From an uncultured Ruminococcus sp. (GTDB lineage Bacteria > Bacillota > Clostridia > Oscillospirales > Acutalibacteraceae), in assembly GCA_900543095.1 (NCBI GenBank), contig UQQD01000018.1:1-31073 (forward strand): a stretch of 31,073 nucleotides of DNA, written 5' to 3'. The notes under the pieces are model-generated. The model ran no database searches. It saw only the letters and a list, made by a program, of their open reading frames with translations, and was not told the DNA's origin. Positions 7,177-14,073 of this stretch are shown one piece after another. The position numbers and the translations under genes were made by a program. Numbering within the stretch: position 1 is the first letter of the stretch; each line of letters starts with the position of its first letter.

Positions 7177-7917
7177 TTAAAACCTTCTGTTTGAAGAATA
7201 TCTGTTTGTATTGCTTTTATCGGGCTTTTTGTCATCTGTGGGAACGTCGTTTGAAATATAGTGATGCTGGCGGCTCACCGTATGCGGCGTTTCCGAGCGA
7301 ATTTTTTTAAGCGGGGCGTCGTCATAGGAATGATTTTCGCTTACGTTATCAATAACGTGAACATATTTTCCTGAAATTTCTTCTTCTGTCCTTTCGGGGT
7401 GATAGATATTAACGTCGTCCGAAGCATTTGCGTTTTCGTCACGGCTCATCTGTTCTCTTGCGGCGTTTCTTTCGGCTCTTATCTTGTTAAAAACGTCGGA
7501 ATTTATCCTGAACTGACCGCTGTCCTGAGAAAGCGGCGACTGATCGCCGGTTATCTCGGAAACCATAAGATTATCGGAATATTCAATTCCCGCTTTCTTT
7601 GCTTCCATAGATTTTTTGTATTTTTTGAGAGGTACAAAGCCCACAAACCTCGGCGATATAATTGCGAATATTATCAGCGGAAGCGCAACGCAGAGAATAC
7701 CGAGAGGATTATCGGCAAGTCCGGCAAATATCCAGCCTGCCATAATACCCACCGATACAAGTGCAAATACAATAAACACGATTATTATTGAACGGTTAAT
7801 AACAACCCGCATCTCTTTTCCGCATCTTGTGCAAATATATTCGGCTTTGCGCCTGCTTGACAATGCGGCTGTGTATGAAATTCTCCTGCCGCAGTACGGA
7901 CATCTTTTTTTCTTCAT
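7177..7917 (-). CDS. zinc-ribbon membrane protein with long hydrophilic tail
   Basis: A 246-residue protein with a zinc ribbon CPYC and CTRC near the N terminus (residues 6-9 and 29-32), two hydrophobic segments (about 43-65 and 72-95), and then about 150 hydrophilic, probably disordered residues rich in Ser, Asp, Asn and Arg. No family recognised. The AGAGG site lies 6 to 7 bases before the start. It precedes its smaller relative with a 2-bp gap and follows remB on the same strand. It belongs to the origin block by position only; the sequence shows no replication function. Confidence 0.7.
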   Translation of the reverse strand: MKKKRCPYCGRRISYTAALSSRRKAEYICTRCGKEMRVVINRSIIIVFIVFALVSVGIMAGWIFAGLADNPLGILCVALPLIIFAIISPRFVGFVPLKKYKKSMEAKKAGIEYSDNLMVSEITGDQSPLSQDSGQFRINSDVFNKIRAERNAAREQMSRDENANASDDVNIYHPERTEEEISGKYVHVIDNVSENHSYDDAPLKKIRSETPHTVSRQHHYISNDVPTDDKKPDKSNTNRYSSNRRF

Positions 7918-7929
7918 ATATTTTCCTCT

Positions 7930-7985
7930 TTTTATGTTAGCAGTGTAGCAACGTATAATATTCTGTCACACGTCAATTAAACATA
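7930..7985 (+). repeat. partial copy of the 83-bp repeat family
   Basis: GTTAGCAGTGTAGCAACG followed by TATAATATTCTGTCACACGTC and AACATAG matches the first two thirds of the unit as seen at 10893, in the same orientation as the dnaN-dnaA array. It fills most of the gap between remB and the zinc-ribbon gene. Confidence 0.7.
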
Positions 7986-7999
7986 GATAATAAACGCCC

Positions 8000-8260
8000 C
8001 TAAAAATATTGCGACGAATATTTTCTGAGCTTTAAGGTTTTTGTTGCAAGCTGAGATATATAAACGGTTGTTTTGCCGTCCTTTTCACATACAACAAACG
8101 ATTTCGGCAGTTCATAAGAAACATTTACGACCTGCCCCGATTTTTCGGCATAAGTCAAAAAATCTCTTGTTTTTTTAGACACGGTGCAGGCGTCAATATC
8201 AAACATCGCAACTATGCTTTCGGCTTCAATCACCGTGTCCTGTCCCAGGTGAAGATACAT
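8000..8260 (-). CDS. remB: RemB/YaaB-type DUF370 DNA-binding regulator
   Basis: An 86-residue protein of the extracellular matrix regulatory family (DUF370). Recognisable parts are the N terminus MYLHLGQDTVIEAESIVAMFDID and the TVYISQLATKTLKLR segment near the end. The Bacillus relative is encoded at the same place, between recF and gyrB, which supports the assignment. RemA/RemB-type proteins bind DNA and influence biofilm matrix genes in Bacillus; the target here is unknown. The start codon lies 35 bp inside the 3' end of recF, with GGAG about 10 bases upstream, so translation is likely coupled to recF. Confidence 0.88.
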   Translation of the reverse strand: MYLHLGQDTVIEAESIVAMFDIDACTVSKKTRDFLTYAEKSGQVVNVSYELPKSFVVCEKDGKTTVYISQLATKTLKLRKYSSQYF

Positions 8261-9356
8261 CTGTAATTTCTCCGTTTTCTACCTGAAAAATTTTTCCCTC
8301 TTTGAGCTGTTCCTTATTAGACTTTTCACAGCAGGTTATAAAAACCTGACAATCTCTGATTTCGTTTAGCAAAAAATCCTGCCTTTCGCTGTCGATTTCC
8401 GACAACACGTCGTCAAGCAAAATAACAGGCTCTTCTCCCATTTTTTCTTTCAGAACGGTTGCTTCGGCAAGCTTCAGTGACAAGACTGCGCTTCTCTGCT
8501 GTCCCTGAGAGGCAAATGCCTTTGCGTTTTTGCCGTTTATCAGAATTTCTATATCATCACGGTGCGGTCCCGCATTGGTCACTCCCGTGCGAATATCATC
8601 TCTTTGATTATCGTTAAATTTGTTCCTCAGCTTTTGATTTATCAGCTCAAGACTGTCGTCAAGCTCAATTTCTGCCGATGAAACATATCTTATTTTCAAA
8701 ACCTCTTTGCCCTTTGAAATGCCTTTATGATAAAACTCCGCCTTTTCGGTCAGCATTTTTACATAATCAAGCCTTTGTTTTATGAGCATTGAGCCGTATT
8801 TTATCAGCGGTTCGTCCCATATTGCAAGTGTATCTTCAAGTGACGGCCGCTTGTAAATATCCTTTAAAAGTGAGTTGCGCTGAACAAGTATGCGGTTAAA
8901 TTTTGAGAGTATCACCGCATTTTTAAGCTTTTCACGGCAAATTGCGCCGTCAATAAATTTTCGTCTTTCGGAAGGTCCTCTTTTTATCAGATTAAGATGT
9001 TCGGGCGAAAACACAACAGCGTTGAATTTTTCTATAAGTGCAGACGCCGACGGTTTTTCAACTCCGTTTATCTCAACCTGCTTTTTGTTTTGCAAAAACA
9101 CAATCCTTGCGCTCTGTTCACGTTCCTGACCGAAAAATCTCATCTCGATTTTTGCGTTTTGACTGCCGAATTTTATAACCTCGTTATCCTTTGCGCTGCG
9201 AAACGAATGTCCGCCGCAAAACAGCCACAAAGCCTCAATCAGGTTTGTTTTGCCCTGAGCATTTTTGCCGTATATAATATTTACTCCGCCGCAGGGAACG
9301 ATTATGTCGCTTTTAAGGTTTCTGAAATTTTCAACTTTAAGCGCAAGTACCTTCAC
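8226..9356 (-). CDS. recF: DNA repair and replication protein RecF
   Basis: An SMC-like ATPase that loads RecA at gaps with RecO and RecR; 376 residues from the chosen start, close to the family length. The Walker A motif is GKNAQGKTNL, the ABC-type signature ASQGQQRS, and the Walker B motif VILLDDVLSEID. I chose GTG at 9356, preceded by AGGG at 10 bases; an in-frame TTG at 9365 is only about one base from that site and so is unlikely. It is 12 bp downstream of the S4-domain gene and overlaps remB by 35 bp, so the dnaN-S4-recF-remB block is probably one transcript. Confidence 0.95.
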   Translation of the reverse strand: MKVLALKVENFRNLKSDIIVPCGGVNIIYGKNAQGKTNLIEALWLFCGGHSFRSAKDNEVIKFGSQNAKIEMRFFGQEREQSARIVFLQNKKQVEINGVEKPSASALIEKFNAVVFSPEHLNLIKRGPSERRKFIDGAICREKLKNAVILSKFNRILVQRNSLLKDIYKRPSLEDTLAIWDEPLIKYGSMLIKQRLDYVKMLTEKAEFYHKGISKGKEVLKIRYVSSAEIELDDSLELINQKLRNKFNDNQRDDIRTGVTNAGPHRDDIEILINGKNAKAFASQGQQRSAVLSLKLAEATVLKEKMGEEPVILLDDVLSEIDSERQDFLLNEIRDCQVFITCCEKSNKEQLKEGKIFQVENGEITDVSSPGTGHGD

Positions 9357-9368
9357 ATTTTTCAATCC

Positions 9369-9584
9369 CTACTGCTCAACGGCTATCCTGTTTCCGTCAA
9401 ATTCAACAACGTCGCCCGACCTGAGCTTTTTGCCCCTCATTGTGCAGACCTCGCCGTTTACCATGACTTCGCCGTTCTGAATCACAATCTTTGCTTCTCC
9501 GCCTGTTCCCGTAAGACCGCAGAGCTTTAAAAGATCCTGCAATTTTATGTATTCCGTTTCAATTTTTATCTTCTCAGCCTTCAT
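9369..9584 (-). CDS. rlbA: S4-domain RNA-binding protein (YaaA/RlbA type)
   Basis: A 71-residue protein consisting of one S4 RNA-binding domain: LQDLLKLCGLTGTGGEAK, then QNGEVMVNGEV and RSGDVVEF. This matches the small protein encoded between dnaN and recF throughout Firmicutes, thought to take part in ribosome maturation. The ATG at 9584 is preceded by GAGG at 7 bases and overlaps the dnaN stop by 11 bp, indicating translational coupling; the in-frame TTG at 9590 lacks a well-placed site. Confidence 0.92.
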   Translation of the reverse strand: MKAEKIKIETEYIKLQDLLKLCGLTGTGGEAKIVIQNGEVMVNGEVCTMRGKKLRSGDVVEFDGNRIAVEQ

Positions 9585-10680
9585 TTGCAAGCCTCATCGG
9601 AACAACGATACTCAAAAAGCTGTCGCCCTTTACGGGTTTTATGATTATCGGAGCAATCGGTCCGTTTAATATCATTCTTATCTCGTCTGTGTCTGTATTT
9701 TTTAGCGCTTCAAGCATATACCTGTTGTTAAAGCCTATCTCAACATCCTCTCCGATTATCTGAACGGAAATTTCGTCGTTAGCCCTGCCCACTGCCGACG
9801 CACACGAAAGCTTTATTTCATCGTCTGCAAATCTGCACCTTACGGGGCTTTGGATTCTGTCGTTATTCAAAAGCGCCATTCTTTCAACCGAATCAATAAG
9901 GCTTCTTGTTGAAATAATTAGCTCTGTTTTTGTATCGTTTGGAATCGTGGTTTTGTAGTCGATAAAAGTACCCTCAATAAGTCTTGAAATTACACGGTAG
10001 CTGTTTATCTGAAATGCAATATGTCTTTGTCCGATAATTATATCGACATTTTCGTCATCGTCGGTTAAAAGCTTTAGTACCTCAAGCTGTGTCTTTCCCG
10101 GAACAACAAAGCTGTTTTTGCTCTGAGAGTCAACGTTTTCACTTCTGACAGCCATTCTGTAGCCGTCAATGGCAACTATCCTGAATATTCCGTTTTCAAT
10201 CTCAAACAGCGAGCCTGTATAAATCGGCTTTGATGTGTTGTCGCTTACCGCATAAACTGTTTGCCTTATCATATCACGCAGTATTTTTGATTGAAGCGTT
10301 ATTCCGTCGGTCTGTTCAAAGGTCGGAAGGTCGGGATATTCAACGGACGACATACCGATGATGTTAAAATCTGCGCTTCCGGATTTTACGTTTACAACCA
10401 TTTTGTCGTCGGTTTCAACGGTAATTATTTCTTCGGGCATCTTTCGTACAATGTCAAGAATAAGCTTTGCCTTGATAACAAATTCGCCTTCTTCCTGAAT
10501 TGTGGCGTCAATGTCCGTAGTCATACCGATTTCAAGGTCATAGCCCGATATATTCAGCTTTTCACCGTAGCCCTTTATGAGAACGCCCTCAAGAGCGGGA
10601 ATAGACGCTTTTGTAGAAACTGCCCTTGAAACATTTGAAATTGCGTTAACTATATCGGTTCTGAAACATGAAAACTTCAT
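9574..10680 (-). CDS. dnaN: DNA polymerase III beta sliding clamp
   Basis: The 368-residue processivity clamp, a homodimeric ring that tethers polymerase and partner proteins to DNA. It covers three clamp domains without gaps; recognisable regions are KASIPALEGVLIKGYG, TGSLFEIENGIFRIVAIDGYRMA and the C-terminal PIIIKPVKGDSFLSIVVPMR, part of the partner-binding pocket. I chose the ATG at 10680, with GAGAGG about 9 bases upstream; a longer frame to 10806 runs through AT-rich intergenic DNA and has no family similarity. It is separated from dnaA by 473 bp, much of it repeats, so it may have its own promoter, which I could not place with confidence. Confidence 0.96.
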   Translation of the reverse strand: MKFSCFRTDIVNAISNVSRAVSTKASIPALEGVLIKGYGEKLNISGYDLEIGMTTDIDATIQEEGEFVIKAKLILDIVRKMPEEIITVETDDKMVVNVKSGSADFNIIGMSSVEYPDLPTFEQTDGITLQSKILRDMIRQTVYAVSDNTSKPIYTGSLFEIENGIFRIVAIDGYRMAVRSENVDSQSKNSFVVPGKTQLEVLKLLTDDDENVDIIIGQRHIAFQINSYRVISRLIEGTFIDYKTTIPNDTKTELIISTRSLIDSVERMALLNNDRIQSPVRCRFADDEIKLSCASAVGRANDEISVQIIGEDVEIGFNNRYMLEALKNTDTDEIRMILNGPIAPIIIKPVKGDSFLSIVVPMRLANEG

Positions 10681-11153
10681 ACGGTAAAACCTCTCTTTAT
10701 ATAACTTAATTATTTTAGTAGTAGTAATAGGGGATGTTAAAATGTAGAAAAACCTTGTATATCGGCTTGAACTCCGTAAAAAAGCGTCCACAACCGAAAA
10801 GGACAAGTTGTTTGATAATGTTTAAAATAAATCAACAAAATTCAACATTCAACATCACGTTAAAAGATGTTATGTCAATGTTAAATTTTTTGTTAAGAGT
10901 GTAGCGACGTATAATATACTGTCTTACGTCGGTTCAGCATAGAAATCAGTAGAATATGAAAACAACATTTTTTGTTAAGAGTGTAGCGACGTTTCATATT
11001 CTGACAAACGTTATGTTCAGCATAGTAGCGTGTGGGATATGAAAACAACGTTTTTGTGTTAGGAGTGTAACGACGTTTCATATTCTGACAAACGTTATGT
11101 TCAGCATAGTAGCGTGTGGAATATGAAAACGACGTTTTTTTGTTAGCGGTTTA
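10681..11153. other. dnaN-dnaA intergenic region, second oriC candidate
   Basis: These 473 bp hold no gene. The dnaN-proximal part (10681-10892) is AT-rich and contains three direct TCAACA motifs within 23 bp (10832, 10842, 10849), which differ from the core of the DnaA box TTATNCACA by one base, plus a hairpin AACATC/GATGTT (10851-10871). The remainder is the inverted 83-bp repeat array. No canonical TTATCCACA is visible; the closest is GCGTCCACA at about 10784-10792, with three mismatches. Confidence 0.45.
10893..11153 (+). repeat. 83-bp tandem repeat array downstream of dnaA
   Basis: Three units start at the landmark GTTAAGAGTGTAGCGACG or its variant GTTAGGAGTGTAACGACG, at about 10895, 10976 and 11058, and a fourth is cut short by the dnaA stop codon. 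The second and third units share TTTCATATTCTGACAAACG, TTATGTTCAGCATAGTAGCG and ATATGAAAACAACG almost exactly; the first is more diverged. The array is the reverse complement of the one beside gyrA. In both places the array abuts the 3' end of the gene. Confidence 0.85.
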
Positions 11154-12479
11154 CTACCTGTCGCGGATATTTTTGATGGTATCCTCAATAAGCTCCTTAA
11201 CCTTGTTATCCTTTTCAATCATTTTTTGAACCTTTTGCAGTGTATAAATGATTGTGGAATAATGTCTGTTTCCAAACTCCTCGCCAATGGCAACCATCGG
11301 CAAGGTCGTCATATTACGGGTTATATAAATTGCAATGTGCCTTGCATTGCTTATATTTGCGCTTCTGTTCTTCTGAGAACGAATCTCGTCGGGCGAAACG
11401 CCGTAGGTTCTTGCAACCTCGTCAATTATGCGTTCCACGGTAACTTCCGGCGGAACGTCATTATTGAGAATATCCGAAATAACCTCCTGAGCGGCTGAAA
11501 TATTCGGTTTTTCATTATTTAAAAGTGATTTTGCCTTTAATTTTTTGACAGTTCCCTCAAGCTGACGAATATTTGATTTTATTTTTGAGGCAATATATTC
11601 GCACACCTCGTTTGAAAGCTCGATTCCGTCAATTTCAGCCTTTCTCTTAATTATTGCAATTCTTGTTTCAATATCCGGCGGCTGAATGTCGGCAATAAGA
11701 TCCTGTTCAAACCGTGAACGCAGTCGGTCGTCAAGCGTCTTGATTTCCTTTGGCGGACGGTCGGACGTCAGTACAATCTGCTTGTGAGCGTCATAAAGCG
11801 CATTAAATGTGTGGAAGAATTCCTCCTGTGTGCTTTCCTTGCCGCCGATAAACTGAACGTCGTCAACAAGAAGAATGTCGGCTTGTCTGTATTTGTGTCT
11901 GAACTCGCTCATTTTTGCAAGGCGAAGCGACTCTATAAGCTCGTTTGTAAAATCGTCGCCCTTTATGTAGCAAATAACCTTGTCGGGGTCATTCTTCTTT
12001 ATTTCGTTGCCGATTGCATAAAGCAGGTGAGTTTTGCCGAGTCCCGAGTTTCCATACAAAAACAGCGGATTATATGCCCTTGACGGATTTGTTGCAACCG
12101 CAAGGCAGGCCGCGTGTGCAAACTTGTTTGACGAGCCTACAATAAATGTGTCAAAGGTATATTCGTATCTTGTGTCGGTGATTTCTTCTTCAGCCTTAGG
12201 CGCAGTTGTTTCACTGCTTTCGATTTCTTCGGGAATTTTGAGTGAAATAATAAATTTATTGTCAAAAATTGCTTCAAACGCTTCATTTAAAAGCGGAATA
12301 TAACAGCGCATAATCGTCTGACGGTGAAAATCGTTCGGCACGATAAGGTAGGCTGTATTGGTCTTAAAGTCAAGCCTGAGCGGTTTTATTCTGCTGATCC
12401 ACGTATTATAGGCAACATCTGTAATTTTGGTTTTGCAATAGGAACAGATCAGCTCCCAAGCGTCCTCAAATGAATCCAT
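11154..12479 (-). CDS. dnaA: replication initiator DnaA
   Basis: The 441-residue AAA+ initiator that opens the origin and loads the helicase. Domain I is at 1-80, a short acidic linker at 85-105, and the AAA+ domain from 106 with Walker A GNSGLGKTHL (143-152), Walker B ILLVDDVQF and sensor II near LEGTVKKL. Domain IV ends with the helix-turn-helix. There the usual RDHTT is RHYST (405-409), changing the equivalents of E. coli Asp433, His434 and Thr435, while the minor-groove Arg (R372) is kept. SRFEQDL also departs from the usual SRFEWGL. I chose the ATG at 12479 because AAGGAAGG lies 7 bases upstream. A consensus-like promoter is at 12587-12615. Confidence 0.97.
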   Translation of the reverse strand: MDSFEDAWELICSYCKTKITDVAYNTWISRIKPLRLDFKTNTAYLIVPNDFHRQTIMRCYIPLLNEAFEAIFDNKFIISLKIPEEIESSETTAPKAEEEITDTRYEYTFDTFIVGSSNKFAHAACLAVATNPSRAYNPLFLYGNSGLGKTHLLYAIGNEIKKNDPDKVICYIKGDDFTNELIESLRLAKMSEFRHKYRQADILLVDDVQFIGGKESTQEEFFHTFNALYDAHKQIVLTSDRPPKEIKTLDDRLRSRFEQDLIADIQPPDIETRIAIIKRKAEIDGIELSNEVCEYIASKIKSNIRQLEGTVKKLKAKSLLNNEKPNISAAQEVISDILNNDVPPEVTVERIIDEVARTYGVSPDEIRSQKNRSANISNARHIAIYITRNMTTLPMVAIGEEFGNRHYSTIIYTLQKVQKMIEKDNKVKELIEDTIKNIRDR

Positions 12480-12586
12480 AAAATTTCCTTCCTTTTTGTG
12501 CCGAAAATGCACTGAATTTTCTTAATAAGCAAAGTAAAAATAATCTCTGAATTTTGTTATCAAAGCCTAAAATACCATTCTCAACT

Positions 12587-12615
12587 ATTATACTATATTA
12601 CTGTAAAAATTGCAA
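12587..12615 (-). promoter_or_regulatory. dnaA promoter
   Basis: On the minus strand TTGCAA (12615-12610) and a perfect TATAAT (12592-12587) are separated by 17 bp. One arm of the 11-bp inverted repeat TAGTTGAGAAT abuts the -10 box (12577-12587), which would place a bound protein at the transcription start; DnaA autoregulation is one possible reading. Confidence 0.75.
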
Positions 12616-12670
12616 GTTTTTTACGGCGGCTGTAGTTGAGAATAAAAGTATTTAATAATACTTTAAATAC

Positions 12671-12699
12671 TTGACAATGTTGAGTGATAAATATAAAAT
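12671..12699 (+). promoter_or_regulatory. promoter of the lipoprotein gene at 12724
   Basis: A perfect TTGACA (12671-12676), a 17-bp spacer and TAAAAT (12694-12699), about 25 bp before the start codon. The spacer includes the TGTTGAG motif that resembles the inverted repeat near the dnaA promoter. Confidence 0.7.
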
Positions 12700-12723
12700 G
12701 TACTTTAAGAAAGAGGTTTGATT

Positions 12724-13512
12724 ATGAACAAAATAATTAAAATATTATCCGCTGCGGCAATAGCGTCGATTGTGCTGACATTTACGGCCTGCGGCGAAAA
12801 TACTTCGTCAAAATCCGAGCCGACGACCGAAATTCAAACGACCGCCGCTCAGTCCGATGCCGCAACGGATACAGAGATGAAAACCGAAACGGATCTTTCC
12901 GCACTTCACAAAATCAATACCGAAAGCGGTGATGACTTTGCCGGTGCGTGGAAAATAACCGACGGCGTAGGAGCGGGACTCAAATCATTTACGTTTGAAT
13001 TTGACGGAAATAAAAAAGCATATCTGATAATTGACAATGTCGGATACATCGGCAATTATGCTTTTGAAGAGAAGGACGGACAGAAAACTTTTAACACACA
13101 GCTTTTGTTCGGTCTTGACGGAAGCTATACCTATGAATTTTCCGATGATAAAAACACGGTGATTTTGACAAATATCGAAAACAAAAGCACTACGACAATG
13201 GAAAAAGTTGAAATTGCAAACTGTATTCCGTCTCCGCAGGAAAATCCCGAAACAGACGAAGCTCTTCTCGGAGCTTGGCAGGGTGAAAGCGGAGAAATAG
13301 TATATTTTGACAAAAACGGAATTATGTATGATTCATTCAGCTTTCAGTTTACGTTCAGCAATTATTCCGTTCAGGACTCAACGATAACGTCAACATATGT
13401 TATGAAGGAAGAAACCACGGATACCTACACATATTCGGTTGACGGCGACAAGCTTAAACTTAACGGCGATCAATATATAAGAATTTCAGCCGATACAATA
13501 GGTCAAAATTAA
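12724..13512 (+). CDS. putative lipoprotein with two GxW beta domains
   Basis: A 262-residue protein with a lipoprotein signal: basic start, hydrophobic segment and a Cys at residue 23 in TFTAC (Phe at -3 is slightly unusual). A Ser/Thr/Glu-rich linker follows to about residue 60. Two beta-rich modules then each open with a GAW motif (AGAWKI near 75, LGAWQGESGEIVYF near 185), resembling small lipocalin-like modules of the DUF5640 type; the second ends with YSVDGDKLKLNGDQY. I chose the ATG at 12724, 7 bases after AGAGG; the TTG at 12718 is too close to that site. Function unknown; it is expected at the outer membrane face. It stands alone with its own promoter and terminator. Confidence 0.8.
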   Translation: MNKIIKILSAAAIASIVLTFTACGENTSSKSEPTTEIQTTAAQSDAATDTEMKTETDLSALHKINTESGDDFAGAWKITDGVGAGLKSFTFEFDGNKKAYLIIDNVGYIGNYAFEEKDGQKTFNTQLLFGLDGSYTYEFSDDKNTVILTNIENKSTTTMEKVEIANCIPSPQENPETDEALLGAWQGESGEIVYFDKNGIMYDSFSFQFTFSNYSVQDSTITSTYVMKEETTDTYTYSVDGDKLKLNGDQYIRISADTIGQN

Positions 13513-13520
13513 CAGTTAAG

Positions 13521-13556
13521 CAAGCGCTGATTAAATCACGCTTGAATGATTTTTTA
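13521..13556 (+). terminator. terminator of the lipoprotein gene
   Basis: CAAGCG pairs with CGCTTG, with an inner TGAT/ATCA stem and one bulged base, followed 5 bases later by six T. It lies 8 bp after the stop codon. Confidence 0.75.
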
Positions 13557-13610
13557 TCTTTCTTGTATATTTTCCGTCAGTCTGTCCAAAAAAATTAATT
13601 AAAGAAAAAT

Positions 13611-13660
13611 AAAACAGACCATGCAGAGATTTCGGTTTAAACCCTGCAAGGTCTGTTTTT
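13611..13660. terminator. bidirectional terminator between lipoprotein and XRE genes
   Basis: AAAACAGACC (13611-13620) pairs perfectly with GGTCTGTTTT (13650-13659), with a second inner stem TGCAG/CTGCA. A/T runs on both outer sides let it work for the lipoprotein gene on the plus strand and the XRE gene on the minus strand. Confidence 0.8.
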
Positions 13661-13719
13661 ATGTGCTTGAATTTTTATTTTGTTACCTTATTTAATACCG
13701 TATTATCCAAATTAATCCA

Positions 13720-13917
13720 TCAAATTTCCTTGCAAAGCTCGTCAACGGTTGTATTAAGTGCCTGAGCCAGACCAAGACTGACTGCAAGCGAAGGTACCTT
13801 CAGTCCGTTTTCAATATGAGCTATCATAGATTGATTTACCCCCACTGTGTGTGCAAGCTCTTCTTGCGACAGACCTTGTTTAAGTCTGTATTTTTTAACA
13901 TTTTCAGCTATATTCAT
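13720..13917 (-). CDS. small XRE-family helix-turn-helix regulator
   Basis: A 65-residue protein made up of one lambda-repressor-like domain: IAENVKKYRLKQGLSQEELAHTVGVNQSMIAHIENGLKVPS, with the recognition helix around NQSMIAHIE. It has no additional domain, similar to Cro-like or Xre-like phage regulators. AAGGAG lies about 9 bases upstream of the start. It is divergent from the S24 repressor gene across a 156-bp gap with overlapping promoters and a palindrome, the layout of a phage immunity switch. Confidence 0.88.
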   Translation of the reverse strand: MNIAENVKKYRLKQGLSQEELAHTVGVNQSMIAHIENGLKVPSLAVSLGLAQALNTTVDELCKEI

Positions 13918-13953
13918 AATAAATTCTCCTTGTTTTTAAATTATTACTATGGT

Positions 13954-13981
13954 ATTATAATAAAAGGTAAAAGTGCATCAA
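13954..13981 (-). promoter_or_regulatory. promoter of the XRE gene
   Basis: On the minus strand TTGATG (13981-13976), a 16-bp spacer and a perfect TATAAT (13959-13954). A TATAAT on the plus strand at 13985-13990, with no clear -35, may serve the divergent S24 gene, so the two start regions overlap. Confidence 0.6.
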
Positions 13982-13991
13982 CACTATAATA

Positions 13992-14005
13992 CTCTAACTT
14001 TAGAG
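13992..14005. promoter_or_regulatory. candidate operator between XRE and S24 genes
   Basis: CTCTAA and TTAGAG form a perfect 6-bp inverted repeat around two bases. It lies just after the plus-strand TATAAT, where a repressor would block the S24 gene start. Either neighbouring HTH protein could bind it; which one cannot be told from the sequence. Confidence 0.45.
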
Positions 14006-14073
14006 AAATTACAATATTTTTTTCACTAATTTCAAAGATTCGTATATTTTGCACTAAAAAAAGAGGTAATTTT

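Larger units (their letters stand above)
12480..12723. other. dnaA upstream region, candidate oriC
   Basis: An AT-rich gap with divergent promoters: dnaA to the left and a lipoprotein gene to the right. It marks the switch from mostly minus-strand genes to mostly plus-strand genes, as expected at a bidirectional origin. It contains an 11-bp inverted repeat, ATTCTCAACTA (12577-12587) and TAGTTGAGAAT (12633-12643), with a third related site TGTTGAGTGATAA (12678-12690). No canonical DnaA box TTATCCACA is visible. The origin call rests on gene context and base composition. Confidence 0.5.

Noticed and set aside
10681..10806. N-terminal extension of DnaN by 42 residues
   Set aside because: It lies in AT-rich intergenic DNA, has no similarity to clamps, and the ATG at 10680 has a ribosome binding site.
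10893..11081. 62-residue minus-strand frame in the dnaN-dnaA gap
   Set aside because: It is a translation of the tandem 83-bp repeats, visible as repeated KRRYTPN/KRRYTLN segments.
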